A stretch of DNA of 64,000 nt from Burkholderia ubonensis (GTDB taxonomy: Bacteria; Pseudomonadota; Gammaproteobacteria; Burkholderiales; Burkholderiaceae). The translations under genes were made by a program, and so were the position numbers. The number at the start of each line of letters is the position of its first letter. Within the stretch, counting starts at the first letter, position 1. The stretch covers positions 1,612,001 through 1,676,000 of the forward strand of contig NZ_CP013420.1 in NCBI RefSeq assembly GCF_001718695.1, read 5' to 3'. The notes beneath the pieces are model-generated. The model did not search any database, was not told the DNA's origin, and was given only the letters and a program-made list of their open reading frames with translations. Below are positions 43,360 through 53,969 of the stretch, piece by piece.

Positions 43360-44544
43360 ATGACTGCGTTTACCGATTCGTTGCCGAACGCGTCCGCCGC
43401 GGCCGCGCCGCCCGCCGCCGCGCGCGTGCAGGCCGGCTTCGCGCTCGGCCTGCCGCCCCGCCCCGCGCTGCTGTCGCGCCGCGCATGGCTCGCGCTCATG
43501 GTGCTGTGCGTCGCGATCGGCGTCGGCGTGCCGCTCGCCGCGCTCGTCGCGCCCGAGTCGAGCGCGTTCCACCTGTCCGCGTATGCGATGACGCTCGCCG
43601 GCAAGCTGATGTGCTACGCGATCGCCGCGCTCGCGCTCGATCTCGTGTGGGGCTACTGCGGCATCCTGAGTCTCGGCCACGGCCTGTTCTTCGCGCTCGG
43701 CGGCTATGCGATCGGCATGTACCTGATGCGCGAGATCGGCCGCGACGGCAAGTACGGCAGCGACCTGCCCGACTTCATGGTGTTCCTCGACTGGCACCAG
43801 CTGCCGTGGTACTGGAGCGGCACGCAGCATCTCGCGGTCGCGCTGCTGCTGGTCGTGCTCGCGCCCGCGGCGCTCGCATGGGTGTTCGGCTTCTTCACGT
43901 TCCGCTCGCGCGTGAAGGGCGTGTACCTGTCGATCATCACGCAGGCGCTGACGTTTGCGGCGATGCTGCTGTTCTACCGCAACGAGACCGGCTTCGGCGG
44001 CAACAACGGCTTCACCGACTTCAAGCGCATCGCGGGCTTCCCCGTAACGTCGCCCGGCACGCGCACGGTGCTGTTCCTGCTGACCTTCGCTGCGCTCGTG
44101 CTCGCGTTCGTCGCCGCGCGCGCGATCGTCACGAGCAAGCTCGGCCGCGTCGTCACCGCGGTGCGCGACGGCGAGACGCGGCTGATGTTCCTCGGCTACA
44201 GCCCGCTCGCGTACAAGCTGTTCGTGTGGACCGTATCGGCCGTGCTGTGCGGCATCGCAGGCGCGTTGTACGTGCCGCAGGTCGGCATCATCAACCCCGG
44301 CGAGATGTCGCCGGGCAATTCGATCGAGATGGCGATCTGGGTCGCCGTCGGCGGACGCGGCACGCTGATCGGGCCGATCGTCGGCGCGTTCGCGGTGAAC
44401 GGCGCGAAGAGCTTTTTCACCGCGTATTTCGCCGAATACTGGCTGTTCTTCCTCGGCCTGATCTTCGTGCTCGTGCCGCTGCTGCTGCCGCGCGGGATCA
44501 TGGGTCTCGTCGAAGCCGCCATCGCGAAGGGGAAGCGCGCATGA
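43360..44544 (+). CDS. urtC: Urea ABC transporter permease UrtC
   Basis: A 394-residue second permease, of the LivM type, with about ten membrane segments. LVWGYCGILSLGHGLFFALGGYAIGMYLMRE and the cytoplasmic loop VVTAVRDGETRLMFLGYSPLAYKLFVWTVSAVLCGIAGALYVPQVGIINPGEMSP are characteristic. Starts one base after the urtB stop and overlaps urtD by ATGA, so translation is coupled. Confidence 0.95.
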   Translation: MTAFTDSLPNASAAAAPPAAARVQAGFALGLPPRPALLSRRAWLALMVLCVAIGVGVPLAALVAPESSAFHLSAYAMTLAGKLMCYAIAALALDLVWGYCGILSLGHGLFFALGGYAIGMYLMREIGRDGKYGSDLPDFMVFLDWHQLPWYWSGTQHLAVALLLVVLAPAALAWVFGFFTFRSRVKGVYLSIITQALTFAAMLLFYRNETGFGGNNGFTDFKRIAGFPVTSPGTRTVLFLLTFAALVLAFVAARAIVTSKLGRVVTAVRDGETRLMFLGYSPLAYKLFVWTVSAVLCGIAGALYVPQVGIINPGEMSPGNSIEMAIWVAVGGRGTLIGPIVGAFAVNGAKSFFTAYFAEYWLFFLGLIFVLVPLLLPRGIMGLVEAAIAKGKRA

Positions 44545-45398
44545 ACGGAACCGCCCTCTACCAGTTCGCGCCGCCGAGCGAGGACGAGCTGCTCGCGGTC
44601 AGCGGCACGGCGTCGATGGGGCGCGTCGTGACGCCCGGCATCGACACGTCGCACGGCACGATCCTTTATCTCGAGGATATCGAAGTGAGCTTCGACGGCT
44701 TCCGTGCGCTGAAGAAACTGTCGCTGTCGATCGACGCCGGCGAGCTGCGCTGCGTGATCGGCCCGAACGGCGCGGGCAAGACGACGATGATGGACGTGAT
44801 CACCGGCAAGACGCGTCCCGACGCGGGCAAGGTGTTTCTCGGCCAGACGCTCGACCTCGCGCGGATGAGCGAGCCGGAAATCGCGCGCGCGGGGATCGGC
44901 CGCAAATTCCAGAAGCCGACGGTGTTCGAGCAGCACCCGGTATGGGAAAACCTCGAGCTCGCGATGCAGACCGACAAGGGCTGGCTCGCGTCGCTGCGCG
45001 CGCGGCTCGACAAGGCCGCGCAGGCGAAGATCGAGGAGACGCTCGCGCTGATCGGCCTCGAAGCGCACGCGTTCCGCGCGGCCGGCGAGCTGTCGCACGG
45101 GCAGAAGCAGCGGCTCGAGATCGGCATGCTGCTGATGCAGCGCCCCGCGCTGCTGCTGCTCGACGAGCCCGCGGCGGGCATGACCGATCACGAAACGATG
45201 GAGCTCGCGGACCTGCTGAACACGCTGCGCGGCACCTGCTCGATGATGGTCGTCGAGCACGACATGGAATTCGTCGCGGCGCTCGCGGGTGACGCGGGCC
45301 GCGTGACGGTGATGGCCGAAGGCGCGGTGCTCGCGCACGGCACGCTCGATCAGGTCAAGCGCGACGACGCGGTGATCGAGTCTTATCTCGGACGATGA
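44541..45398 (+). CDS. urtD: Urea ABC transporter ATP-binding protein UrtD
   Basis: A 285-residue LivG-type ATPase. Walker A is GPNGAGKTTMM (about 74-84), the signature is LSHGQKQRLEIG and Walker B is LLLLDEPAAGM, with the His switch in VEHDMEF. A 40-residue N-terminal extension precedes LEDIEVSFDGFRALKKL. Together with UrtE it powers urea import. Overlaps urtC by four bases. Confidence 0.95.
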   Translation: MNGTALYQFAPPSEDELLAVSGTASMGRVVTPGIDTSHGTILYLEDIEVSFDGFRALKKLSLSIDAGELRCVIGPNGAGKTTMMDVITGKTRPDAGKVFLGQTLDLARMSEPEIARAGIGRKFQKPTVFEQHPVWENLELAMQTDKGWLASLRARLDKAAQAKIEETLALIGLEAHAFRAAGELSHGQKQRLEIGMLLMQRPALLLLDEPAAGMTDHETMELADLLNTLRGTCSMMVVEHDMEFVAALAGDAGRVTVMAEGAVLAHGTLDQVKRDDAVIESYLGR

Positions 45399-45402
45399 CG
45401 CG

Positions 45403-46095
45403 ATGCTGAAGATCGACTCGCTGAACCAGTATTACGGCGGCAGCCATATCCTGCGCAATGTGACGCTTTCCGCCGACGACGGCAAGCTGACCGTGCTGCT
45501 CGGCCGCAACGGCGTCGGCAAGACGACGCTGCTGCGCTGCCTGATGGGCGTCGTCGCCGCGAAGAGCGGCACGGTGGCGTGGCGCGGCGCGCCGCTCGGC
45601 GCGCTGCCGCCGTACGCGCGCGTCGCGGCCGGGCTGGCCTACGTGCCGCAGGGCCGCGACATCTTTCCGCGGCTCACCGTCGAGGAAAACCTGCTCGTCG
45701 GCGCCGCGAGCCGGAAAGCGCCGTCGAAGGTGCCGGAGCGCATCTACGACCTGTTTCCGGTGCTGAAGGACATGCGCGCGCGGCGCGGCGGCGACCTGTC
45801 GGGCGGCCAGCAGCAGCAGCTCGCGATCGGCCGCGCGCTGATGAGCGAACCGCAGTTGCTGATCCTCGACGAGCCGACCGAAGGGATCCAGCCGTCGATC
45901 ATCCAGGACATCGGCCGCACGCTGCGCCAGCTCGTCGACGAAACGAAGATGACGGTGCTGCTCGTCGAGCAGTACTACGACTTCGCGCGCTCGATCGCCG
46001 ACCATTACTGGGTGATGAGCCGCGGCGAGATCGTCGCGGGCGGGGAAGCGCGGGACATGGAAAGCAATGGCGTGCGGGAGTTGATCGCCGTGTAA
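45403..46095 (+). CDS. urtE: Urea ABC transporter ATP-binding protein UrtE
   Basis: A 230-residue LivF-type ATPase. Walker [17 protein letters not shown], signature [16 protein letters not shown], Walker [16 protein letters not shown] and a final VEQYYDFA where the switch-His position is Gln/Tyr-rich, as in UrtE. Starts four bases after the urtD stop. It completes the urt operon; ureD follows after 109 bases. Confidence 0.95.
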   Translation: MLKIDSLNQYYGGSHILRNVTLSADDGKLTVLLGRNGVGKTTLLRCLMGVVAAKSGTVAWRGAPLGALPPYARVAAGLAYVPQGRDIFPRLTVEENLLVGAASRKAPSKVPERIYDLFPVLKDMRARRGGDLSGGQQQQLAIGRALMSEPQLLILDEPTEGIQPSIIQDIGRTLRQLVDETKMTVLLVEQYYDFARSIADHYWVMSRGEIVAGGEARDMESNGVRELIAV

Positions 46096-46204
46096 TGGCG
46101 GCGGCGGCAGGCGACGGCGAGCAGCAACCGACAACCCGCGCCGCCCAAGCGCATATTGTTGCGTTAGCATCGTCGTTTCGTCCGCCTGTCCCAGCTTCCC
46201 GCCG

Positions 46205-47080
46205 ATGTCCGCCCCCGATTCCCACGTGTCGCTGTCCCGCCCCGCCGTCGCCAAGTCATGGCGCGCCCGTCTCGAACTCGGCTTCGAGCGGCACGGCGCG
46301 CGCACGACGCTCGTCCACCGCCTGCACGAAGGCCCGCTGCGCGTGCAGCGGCCGCTGTATCCGGAAGGCGGCGCGATCTGCCACGCGGTGATCGTCCATC
46401 CGCCGGGCGGCGTCGCGGGCGGCGACCGGCTCGACCTCGACATCGCACTCGGCAACGGTGCGCACGCGGTGCTGACGACGCCCGGCGCGACCAAGTGGTA
46501 CAAGTCGAACGGCCTCGACGCGACGCAGCGCATCGGCATCGTGCTCGGCGAGAACGCGAAGCTCGACTGGCTGCCGCAGAACAACCTGCTCTTCGACGCG
46601 GCGCACGCGTCGCTCGCCTTCACGCTGACGCTCGGCGCGGGCGCGAGCGCGCTCGGCTGGGACGCGACGCAGCTCGGCCGGCAGGCGGCCGGCGAAGCAT
46701 GGACGACGGGCCGCGTCGCGTCGACGTCGGCCATCGTCGACGCCGCCGGCCGGCCGCTGTGGACCGAGCGCGCGCTGCTCGACGCCGGCGACGCGCTGCG
46801 CGGCGCGCCGCAGGCGCTCGCGGGCTTCCCGGTCTACGGCACGCTGTGGGCGATCGGCGCCGCGTGCGACGCCGCGCTCGCGGAATCGCTCGCCGAGCGG
46901 ATGCCGTTCGACGATACCTTGCGCGCAGGCGCGACCTGCGTGAGCCCGGGCGTCGTGCTCGTGCGCGCGCTCGCGACGTCGATGGAGGCGCTGCAACGCC
47001 ATTTCACTGACTGCTGGCTCGCGCTGCGCCCGATTGTGCATCGCGTCGACGCACGTCCGCTGCGCCTCTGGCAAACCTGA
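46205..47080 (+). CDS. ureD: Urease accessory protein UreD
   Basis: A 291-residue chaperone that scaffolds UreF-UreG on the urease apoenzyme during nickel insertion. Family segments are [59 protein letters not shown] and [11 protein letters not shown]. It sits between urtE and ureA. A sigma-54 promoter lies downstream in front of ureA, so ureD may be expressed mainly from the urt promoter. Confidence 0.95.
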   Translation: MSAPDSHVSLSRPAVAKSWRARLELGFERHGARTTLVHRLHEGPLRVQRPLYPEGGAICHAVIVHPPGGVAGGDRLDLDIALGNGAHAVLTTPGATKWYKSNGLDATQRIGIVLGENAKLDWLPQNNLLFDAAHASLAFTLTLGAGASALGWDATQLGRQAAGEAWTTGRVASTSAIVDAAGRPLWTERALLDAGDALRGAPQALAGFPVYGTLWAIGAACDAALAESLAERMPFDDTLRAGATCVSPGVVLVRALATSMEALQRHFTDCWLALRPIVHRVDARPLRLWQT

Positions 47081-47182
47081 GCGCACGCACCAATCCGACG
47101 CAACGCCCCATCTGACGCGCCCCCGTTTCATGCATCGCGCACCACGAGCGCGCATCGATGCATCGCCGGCGGGCTCGCGGCA

Positions 47183-47198
47183 TGGCACGCACCTTGCT
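47183..47198 (+). promoter_or_regulatory. Sigma-54 promoter in front of ureA
   Basis: TGGCAC-GCACC-TTGCT: second exact -24/-12 match, 115 bases before ureA. A weak NtrC-like site (GCAC-N7-GCGC, 47139-47153) lies 30-45 bases upstream. Implies independent nitrogen control of the urease genes. Confidence 0.72.
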
Positions 47199-47312
47199 GA
47201 TTACATAAGCAATACATGCCACCCGGAAAACGGCGCGGTGCTACGATGAGCCGCGAGCATGCCGGCCTCCCGTGCATCGACAACAATTACGTTTTCCTGA
47301 ACGCTTGCCTTC

Positions 47313-47615
47313 ATGAAACTGACTCCCCGCGAAAAAGACAAGCTGCTGATCTTCACGGCAGCGCTGCTGGCCGAGCGCCGCCGTGCGCGCGGCCTCAAGC
47401 TCAACTATCCGGAAGCGGTCGCGTTCATCACCGCCGCGCTGATGGAAGCCGCCCGCGACGGCAGGACCGTCGCCGAGGTGATGCACTACGGCACCACGCT
47501 GCTCACGCGCGACGACGTGATGGACGGCGTGCCCGAGATGATCCCCGACATCCAGGTCGAAGCGACCTTCCCCGACGGCACGAAGCTCGTCACCGTCCAC
47601 CATCCGATTCCGTGA
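47313..47615 (+). CDS. ureA: Urease gamma subunit
   Basis: The 100-residue small subunit of the nickel enzyme that hydrolyses urea. [39 protein letters not shown] is the universal UreA N-terminus; the protein ends VHHPIP. First of the ureABCEFG row and just downstream of a sigma-54 promoter. Confidence 0.97.
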   Translation: MKLTPREKDKLLIFTAALLAERRRARGLKLNYPEAVAFITAALMEAARDGRTVAEVMHYGTTLLTRDDVMDGVPEMIPDIQVEATFPDGTKLVTVHHPIP

Positions 47616-47625
47616 GGCACTCCGA

Positions 47626-47931
47626 ATGATTCCCGGCGAAATCCTCACCGACGACGGCGAGCACGAACTGAACGCGGGCCGCGCGACGCTCACGCTGACG
47701 GTCGCGAACACCGGCGACCGCCCGGTGCAGGTCGGCTCGCACTACCACTTCCACGAAGTCAACGACGCGCTGTCGTTCGACCGCGCGGCCGCGCGCGGCT
47801 TCCGGCTCAACATCGCGGCCGGCACCGCGGTGCGCTTCGAGCCGGGCCAGACGCGCACGGTCGAGCTCGTCGAGCTCGCGGGCGACCGTGCCGTCTACGG
47901 TTTTCAAGGCAAGGTGATGGGGCCGCTCTGA
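47626..47931 (+). CDS. ureB: Urease beta subunit
   Basis: 101 residues, beginning [19 protein letters not shown], with [28 protein letters not shown] and the C-terminal [23 protein letters not shown], all typical of UreB. It clamps the alpha subunit in the trimer. Ten bases separate it from ureA. Confidence 0.97.
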   Translation: MIPGEILTDDGEHELNAGRATLTLTVANTGDRPVQVGSHYHFHEVNDALSFDRAAARGFRLNIAAGTAVRFEPGQTRTVELVELAGDRAVYGFQGKVMGPL

Positions 47932-47958
47932 GCGCCCCGCTTCAGGACTACGGACGAC

Positions 47959-49665
47959 ATGACACTACGCTTGAGCCGCCGCGCGTATGCGGAGATGTTC
48001 GGGCCGACGACGGGCGACCGCATCCGTCTCGCCGATACCGAGCTGCTGATCGAGATCGAACGCGACTTCACGATCTACGGCGAGGAAGTGAAGTTCGGCG
48101 GCGGGAAGGTGATCCGCGACGGGATGGGCCAGTCGCAGCGCGTCGCCGCCGACGTGCCCGATACGGTGATCACGAACGCGGTGATCCTCGATCACTGGGG
48201 CATCGTGAAGGCCGACATCGCGATCAAGCACGGCCGCATCGCCGCGATCGGCAAGGCCGGCAATCCTGACATCCAGCCGGGCGTGACGATCGCGATTGGA
48301 GCTGCGACCGAAGTGATCGCCGGCGAAGGGCTGATCGTGACCGCGGGCGGCATCGACACGCACATCCACTTCATCAGCCCGCAGCAGATCGACGAGGCGC
48401 TCGCGTCCGGCGTGACGACGATGCTCGGTGGCGGCACGGGGCCCGCGACCGGCACCAACGCGACCACCTGCACGCCGGGCCCGTGGCACATGGAGCGGAT
48501 GCTGCAGGCCGCCGACGGCTGGCCGATCAACCTCGGCTTTCTCGGCAAGGGCAACGCGAGCCTGCCGCAGCCGCTCGTCGAGCAGATCGCCGCCGGCGCG
48601 ATCGGGCTGAAGCTGCACGAGGACTGGGGCACGACGCCCGCCGCGATCGACAACTGCCTGTCGGTCGCGGACGACACCGACACGCAGGTCGCGATCCACA
48701 CCGACACGCTGAACGAAGCCGGCTTCGTCGAATCGACGGTCGCCGCGTTCAAGGGCCGCACGATCCATACGTATCACACCGAAGGCGCGGGCGGCGGCCA
48801 TGCGCCCGACATCCTGAAGGTGTGCGGCGAGGCGAACGTGCTGCCGTCGTCGACCAACCCGACGCGCCCGTACACGATCAACACGCTCGACGAGCACCTC
48901 GACATGCTGATGGTGTGCCATCACCTCGATCCGTCGATCGCCGAGGATCTCGCGTTCGCCGAATCGCGCATTCGCCGCGAGACGATCGCGGCCGAGGACA
49001 TCCTGCACGACCTCGGCGCGCTGTCGATGCTGTCGTCCGACTCGCAGGCGATGGGCCGCGTCGGCGAGGTGATCATCCGCACCTGGCAGACCGCGCACAA
49101 GATGAAGGTGCAGCGCGGTGCGCTGCCCGAGGACAGCGCGCGACACGACAACTTCCGCGCGAAGCGCTACGTCGCGAAGTACACGATCAACCCGGCGCTC
49201 ACGCACGGCATCGCGCACGAGGTCGGCTCGATCGAGCCCGGCAAGTGGGCGGACCTCGTGCTGTGGGAGCCGGCGTTCTTCGGCATCAAGCCGGCGATGA
49301 TCCTGAAGGGCGGAATGATCGCGGTGGCGCAGATGGGCGACCCGAACGCATCGATCCCGACGCCGCAGCCCGTCCACTACCGCGAGATGTTCGCGACGCG
49401 CGGCGGCGCGCTCGCGCGCACGTCGCTGACGTTCGTGTCGCAGATGGCGGCCGACGCGGGCATCGCCGAACGCTACGGGCTCGCGAAGCGCATCGTGCCG
49501 GTGCGCAACTGCCGCAACGTGACGAAGGCCGACATGATCCACAACGCGTGGCGGCCCGCGATCAGCGTCGATCCGGAAACCTACGACGTGATCGCCGACG
49601 GCCAGCTCCTCACCTGCGAGCCGGCCGCGGTGCTGCCGATGGCGCAGCGCTATTTCCTGTTCTGA
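47959..49665 (+). CDS. ureC: Urease alpha (catalytic) subunit
   Basis: The 568-residue amidohydrolase-type subunit that holds the dinuclear nickel site. Nickel ligands are visible in [12 protein letters not shown], the carbamylated Lys in [10 protein letters not shown] (about 217), [10 protein letters not shown] and the segment [10 protein letters not shown]; the mobile flap holds MVCHHLD near 319-325. Final residues QRYFLF. Complete and in frame. Confidence 0.98.
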   Translation: MTLRLSRRAYAEMFGPTTGDRIRLADTELLIEIERDFTIYGEEVKFGGGKVIRDGMGQSQRVAADVPDTVITNAVILDHWGIVKADIAIKHGRIAAIGKAGNPDIQPGVTIAIGAATEVIAGEGLIVTAGGIDTHIHFISPQQIDEALASGVTTMLGGGTGPATGTNATTCTPGPWHMERMLQAADGWPINLGFLGKGNASLPQPLVEQIAAGAIGLKLHEDWGTTPAAIDNCLSVADDTDTQVAIHTDTLNEAGFVESTVAAFKGRTIHTYHTEGAGGGHAPDILKVCGEANVLPSSTNPTRPYTINTLDEHLDMLMVCHHLDPSIAEDLAFAESRIRRETIAAEDILHDLGALSMLSSDSQAMGRVGEVIIRTWQTAHKMKVQRGALPEDSARHDNFRAKRYVAKYTINPALTHGIAHEVGSIEPGKWADLVLWEPAFFGIKPAMILKGGMIAVAQMGDPNASIPTPQPVHYREMFATRGGALARTSLTFVSQMAADAGIAERYGLAKRIVPVRNCRNVTKADMIHNAWRPAISVDPETYDVIADGQLLTCEPAAVLPMAQRYFLF

Positions 49666-49678
49666 CGATTTCCGATCC

Positions 49679-50272
49679 ATGCGCACCCTCGACAAACGCA
49701 TTGCCCCGAACGTGAAGCTTGCCGCGTCGCTCGTCGCGCGCGCGCCGACGCTCACGCTCGCCTACGATGCCCGCTGCAAGAGCCGCCTCGCAGCCACGCT
49801 CGACACCGGCGAAGACGTCGCGCTCGTGCTGCCGCGCGGCACCGTGCTGCGCGACGGCGACGTGCTCGTCGCCGACGACGGCGCGCTCGTGCGCGTCGCC
49901 GCCGCGCCTGAAACCGTGCTGCGCGTGCGCGCGGCCGATCCGCTGACGCTGATGCGCGCCGCCTACCACCTCGGCAACCGCCATACGCCGGTCGAGATCG
50001 GCGACGGCTACCTGTTGCTCGAAGCCGATCCCGTGCTCGCGGACATGCTGCGCCGGCTCGGCACGCAGGTCGAGCAGGTCGACGCGCCGTTCCAGCCGGA
50101 AGCCGGCGCATACGGCGGCGGACACCGGCACGGCCACGACGCGACCTTCGCGGAAGACTATGCGCTCGCGCAGCAGGTGTTCTGCGAGCACCACGGCCAT
50201 TCGCATTCGCACGATCACGATCACCAGCACGGCCCCGGATGCACGCACGGCCACGGCCATGAACACCACTGA
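49679..50272 (+). CDS. ureE: Urease nickel metallochaperone UreE
   Basis: A 197-residue nickel carrier with the conserved dimerisation/metal-binding [22 protein letters not shown]. The C-terminal third (about 145-197) is extremely His-rich ([25 protein letters not shown]), the typical nickel-storing tail of UreE. The start of ureF overlaps its last codons by 14 bases. Confidence 0.96.
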   Translation: MRTLDKRIAPNVKLAASLVARAPTLTLAYDARCKSRLAATLDTGEDVALVLPRGTVLRDGDVLVADDGALVRVAAAPETVLRVRAADPLTLMRAAYHLGNRHTPVEIGDGYLLLEADPVLADMLRRLGTQVEQVDAPFQPEAGAYGGGHRHGHDATFAEDYALAQQVFCEHHGHSHSHDHDHQHGPGCTHGHGHEHH

Positions 50273-50939
50273 ACTCGTCGCGCTGCTGCACCTCGCGTCG
50301 CCCGCGCTACCGATCGGCGCGTTCAGCTATTCGCAGGGACTCGAGGCGGCGCTCGACGCGAACCTGATCCGCGACGCCGACGGCGCGCGCGACTGGATCG
50401 CGAGCGGCCTGGCCGACGTGCTCGCGCACGGCGAGCTGCCGTTTCTCGCGCACCAGCTCGCGCGCTGGCATGTGCACGACGCCGACGCGCTCGCCCGCGA
50501 AAACGCATGGTTCGTCGCGAGCCGCGAATCGGCGGAACTGCGCCGCGAGACCGAACAGATGGGCTGGTCGCTCGCGCAGCTGTGCACGTCGCTCGGATGG
50601 GGCGACGCCGCGCGCCGCGAAACGCTTGCGGCGATCACGCCGATCGCGCTGCCGACCGCGTTCGCGTATGCGGCGGCGGCACACGGCGCGCGCGCCGACG
50701 CGACGCTCGCCGCATATGCGTTCGGCTGGGTCGAGAACCAGACGTCCGCCGCGCTGAAGGCGGTGCCGCTCGGCCAGCTCGCCGGCCAGAAAATCATCGT
50801 CGCGCTGCGCGGCGCGATCGACGCGGCCGTGCGGCGCGCGCTCGCGACGCCGCCCGACCGGATCAACACGTTCGCGCCGCAGCTCGGCATCCTGTCCGCG
50901 CGGCACGAGACCCAGTATTCGCGGCTGTTCCGCTCCTGA
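50259..50939 (+). CDS. ureF: Urease accessory protein UreF
   Basis: A 226-residue all-helical chaperone in the UreDFG complex, thought to act as an activator of UreG GTPase. [31 protein letters not shown] is the family opening, and [13 protein letters not shown] and [21 protein letters not shown] follow. Start ATG at 50259, inside the ureE tail. Confidence 0.96.
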   Translation: MNTTELVALLHLASPALPIGAFSYSQGLEAALDANLIRDADGARDWIASGLADVLAHGELPFLAHQLARWHVHDADALARENAWFVASRESAELRRETEQMGWSLAQLCTSLGWGDAARRETLAAITPIALPTAFAYAAAAHGARADATLAAYAFGWVENQTSAALKAVPLGQLAGQKIIVALRGAIDAAVRRALATPPDRINTFAPQLGILSARHETQYSRLFRS

Positions 50940-50955
50940 CCCACACGCCTCCGCC

Positions 50956-51603
<648 letters not shown>

Positions 51604-51690
51604 GCGAGGACGGCGGCCCGCGCTCGCGGGCACGCATGTGTCGCAAGCCGCGGCGCGCGCCCGCCGAAGCGCAAGCGCGCCGCGCCGTGC

Positions 51691-53028
51691 CTATTCGTCC
51701 TGCATCTCGGGCGCGCCGTTCCCGGCGGCCGGCAGCAGCGCCGCCAGCACGTCGACGGTCCGCGCGGTCGCGCCGCGATGGCGCGCCGCGAAGGCCGCGC
51801 CGGCCGCGCCCATCGCGATGCGCCGCGCGTTGTCGGCGAACAGCGCGTCGAGCGCGCGGGCGAGATCCGCGGGGTCCTGCACCTGCTGCGCGGCGCCCGC
51901 CGCGACCGCATCGGCGGTCGCCTGCGTGAAGTTGAACACGTGCGGCCCGATCAGCACCGGCACGCCGACCGCGCATGCTTCGATCAGGTTCTGCCCGCCG
52001 AGCGGCAGCAGGCTGCCGCCGATGAACGCGACGTCGGCCGCCGCGTAGTACGCGCCCAGCTCGCCCATCGAATCGCCGAGCAGCACCGTCACGTCGGCCG
52101 GCAACCGCGCCGCCGCCGGCTGGCCCGCCGCGAGCGCGGCGGCATCCGCCGCCCAGGCCGAACGCCGCACGCACTTGAGCCCGTTGCGCGCGACGAGCGC
52201 CTCGACTTCGCCGAAGCGCTGCGGATGTCGCGGCACGAGGATCAGCAGCGCGCCGGGTGTCGTCACCGCCGCGAACGCCTGCAGCACCAGCGCTTCCTCG
52301 TTCTCGCGCGTGCTCGCCGCCACCCACACCGGGCGCGCGCCGATCGCGTCGCGCCATGCATGCCCGCGCGCCGCGAGTTCGGGCGGCGTCGTCATGTCGA
52401 ATTTCAGGTTGCCGAGCACCGTCACGTGCCGTGCGCCGAGCGCGCCCAGGCGCTCCGCATCGGCCGGGCTCTGCGCGAGCACCCGCGAGAAGCCGCCGAA
52501 CACGTCGCGCGCCGCCGCGCCGAACTTCGCCGCGCGCCTGTACGACCGCGCGGACATCCGCGCATTGGTCAGCACGAGCGGCACGTCCGCGCGGCGGCAT
52601 TCGTCGATCAGCGTCGGCCACACCTCGGTTTCCATCACGAGGCCGAGCGTCGGCCGCCATGCGCGCAGGAAGCGCCGCACCGCGCCCGGCATGTCGTACG
52701 GCAGGTAGCAGCGCAGCACGCGATCGCCGAAGATCTGCGTGCCGGTCGCACGGCCGCTCGGCGTCATGTGCGTGAGCAGGATGCGCGCGTCCGGGCGCGC
52801 CTTCATCAGCGCATCGATCAGCGGCTGCGCGGCGCGCGTCTCGCCGACCGACACCGCATGCACCCAGATCAGCGGCGCGCGGTCGTCCGGCGCGCGGCCC
52901 GGCCCATAGCCGAAGCGCTCGCCGATATGCTCGCGGTAGCCGCGCTCCTTGCGCGAGCGCACGACCAGGCGCACGACGGCCAGCGGCGCGACGAGCCACC
53001 ACAGCGCGCGATAGATCACCCTCAGCAT
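51691..53028 (-). CDS. waaA: 3-Deoxy-D-manno-octulosonic acid (Kdo) transferase
   Basis: Adds Kdo to lipid A precursor at the inner face of the inner membrane. 445 residues: one N-terminal membrane anchor (LRVIYRALWWLVAPLAVVRLVV), Kdo-binding region GERFGYGPGR with IWVHAVSVGETRAAQPLID, and the CMP-binding C-terminal half with GGSLLPLGGQNLIEACAVG and a conserved GPHVFNF. It overlaps no neighbour; kdoO lies 37 bases upstream on the same strand, so both act on the same residue. Confidence 0.95.
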   Translation of the reverse strand: MLRVIYRALWWLVAPLAVVRLVVRSRKERGYREHIGERFGYGPGRAPDDRAPLIWVHAVSVGETRAAQPLIDALMKARPDARILLTHMTPSGRATGTQIFGDRVLRCYLPYDMPGAVRRFLRAWRPTLGLVMETEVWPTLIDECRRADVPLVLTNARMSARSYRRAAKFGAAARDVFGGFSRVLAQSPADAERLGALGARHVTVLGNLKFDMTTPPELAARGHAWRDAIGARPVWVAASTRENEEALVLQAFAAVTTPGALLILVPRHPQRFGEVEALVARNGLKCVRRSAWAADAAALAAGQPAAARLPADVTVLLGDSMGELGAYYAAADVAFIGGSLLPLGGQNLIEACAVGVPVLIGPHVFNFTQATADAVAAGAAQQVQDPADLARALDALFADNARRIAMGAAGAAFAARHRGATARTVDVLAALLPAAGNGAPEMQDE

Positions 53029-53065
53029 GAAGCGGCCACCTCGTGACTTCGACTGCGGCGCGCGT

Positions 53066-53950
53066 TCAAACCAGCGCCCTGCCCGTCAGGCGCTCGAGAA
53101 TGCCGAGCGGCGCGCAATCGCGCCGCACCATCGCGTCGACCGGCAGGAAGAACGTCTGCTCGAGCATGAACTGGCCCGACATCACCGCGTGCGACGCCTG
53201 GTCGGAGAAGCAGATCCACACGCTGCCCGGCGGAAACGGCATCGTCTCCTGCGGGCTGTTCTTCTGGTAGTCGAGGTCGGCCTTCATGCTGTCGTGCAGG
53301 TTCAGCATCAGGTGGTCGTACGCGCTGCGCGGCGTCTTCGTCACGTGCAGCAGGTTCAGCAGCCAAGCGGAACCCGGCAGCTGCGGCCGGATGCGCGGCA
53401 GGAAGCGTTTCGCGACGGCTTCGAACGGCTCGCCGACGCGCCACACGCGCGGCGCGCCGGCCGGATTGACGTTCGTGAACACGCGCAGGATCCGCTCGCC
53501 GTAGTTCGGGCGCGACGGGAACGCGTCGACGTGCAGCCGGCTGTCGTCCTTGCGCCACGACGTCTGGCGCGTCTCGACCTGCATCAGGCGCAGGCTCGTC
53601 GGCGCGACGCGCAGCTTGCCGCGGTATTCGGGAAAGAGGCCGTCGACGAGCGAGCCGGCCTGCTGCTGGAAGCGCGCGACGAGCGCGCGCACCGCCGACT
53701 GCGTGACGCTGTCGCCGAGCACGCCGGCGAGCGCGCCGCCGTTCGGCGCGAGGCTGATGTTCTTGCGTTTCGGATCGGCGAGCGCCGGATCGAGCAGCGC
53801 TTCCTCGCCGCCTTCGATCGCAAAGCGCAGGTGCGGGAAATACAGCACCTTGCCTTCTTCGACCGCGGCCAGCAGCTGCTCGCGCGGCACCGACAGATTG
53901 TGCCCGCGCCAGTCGGCGGACGAGACTTCGATGATCTGGGATTCGCTCAT
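53066..53950 (-). CDS. kdoO: Kdo 3-hydroxylase (Fe(II)/2-oxoglutarate dioxygenase)
   Basis: A 294-residue enzyme that would hydroxylate Kdo of the LPS core at C-3 to give the Ko sugar found in Burkholderia and Yersinia. It matches the KdoO family: SADWRGHNLSVPREQLLAAVEEGKVLYFPHL, the iron facial-triad start RLHVDAFPSRP (His140-x-Asp142), a distal His in SDQASHAVMSGQFMLEQT, and the adjacent waaA gene is the expected partner. The proposed role is from family knowledge and context. Confidence 0.88.
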   Translation of the reverse strand: MSESQIIEVSSADWRGHNLSVPREQLLAAVEEGKVLYFPHLRFAIEGGEEALLDPALADPKRKNISLAPNGGALAGVLGDSVTQSAVRALVARFQQQAGSLVDGLFPEYRGKLRVAPTSLRLMQVETRQTSWRKDDSRLHVDAFPSRPNYGERILRVFTNVNPAGAPRVWRVGEPFEAVAKRFLPRIRPQLPGSAWLLNLLHVTKTPRSAYDHLMLNLHDSMKADLDYQKNSPQETMPFPPGSVWICFSDQASHAVMSGQFMLEQTFFLPVDAMVRRDCAPLGILERLTGRALV

Positions 53951-53969
53951 GGTCTTGGGATGCGTGCGG

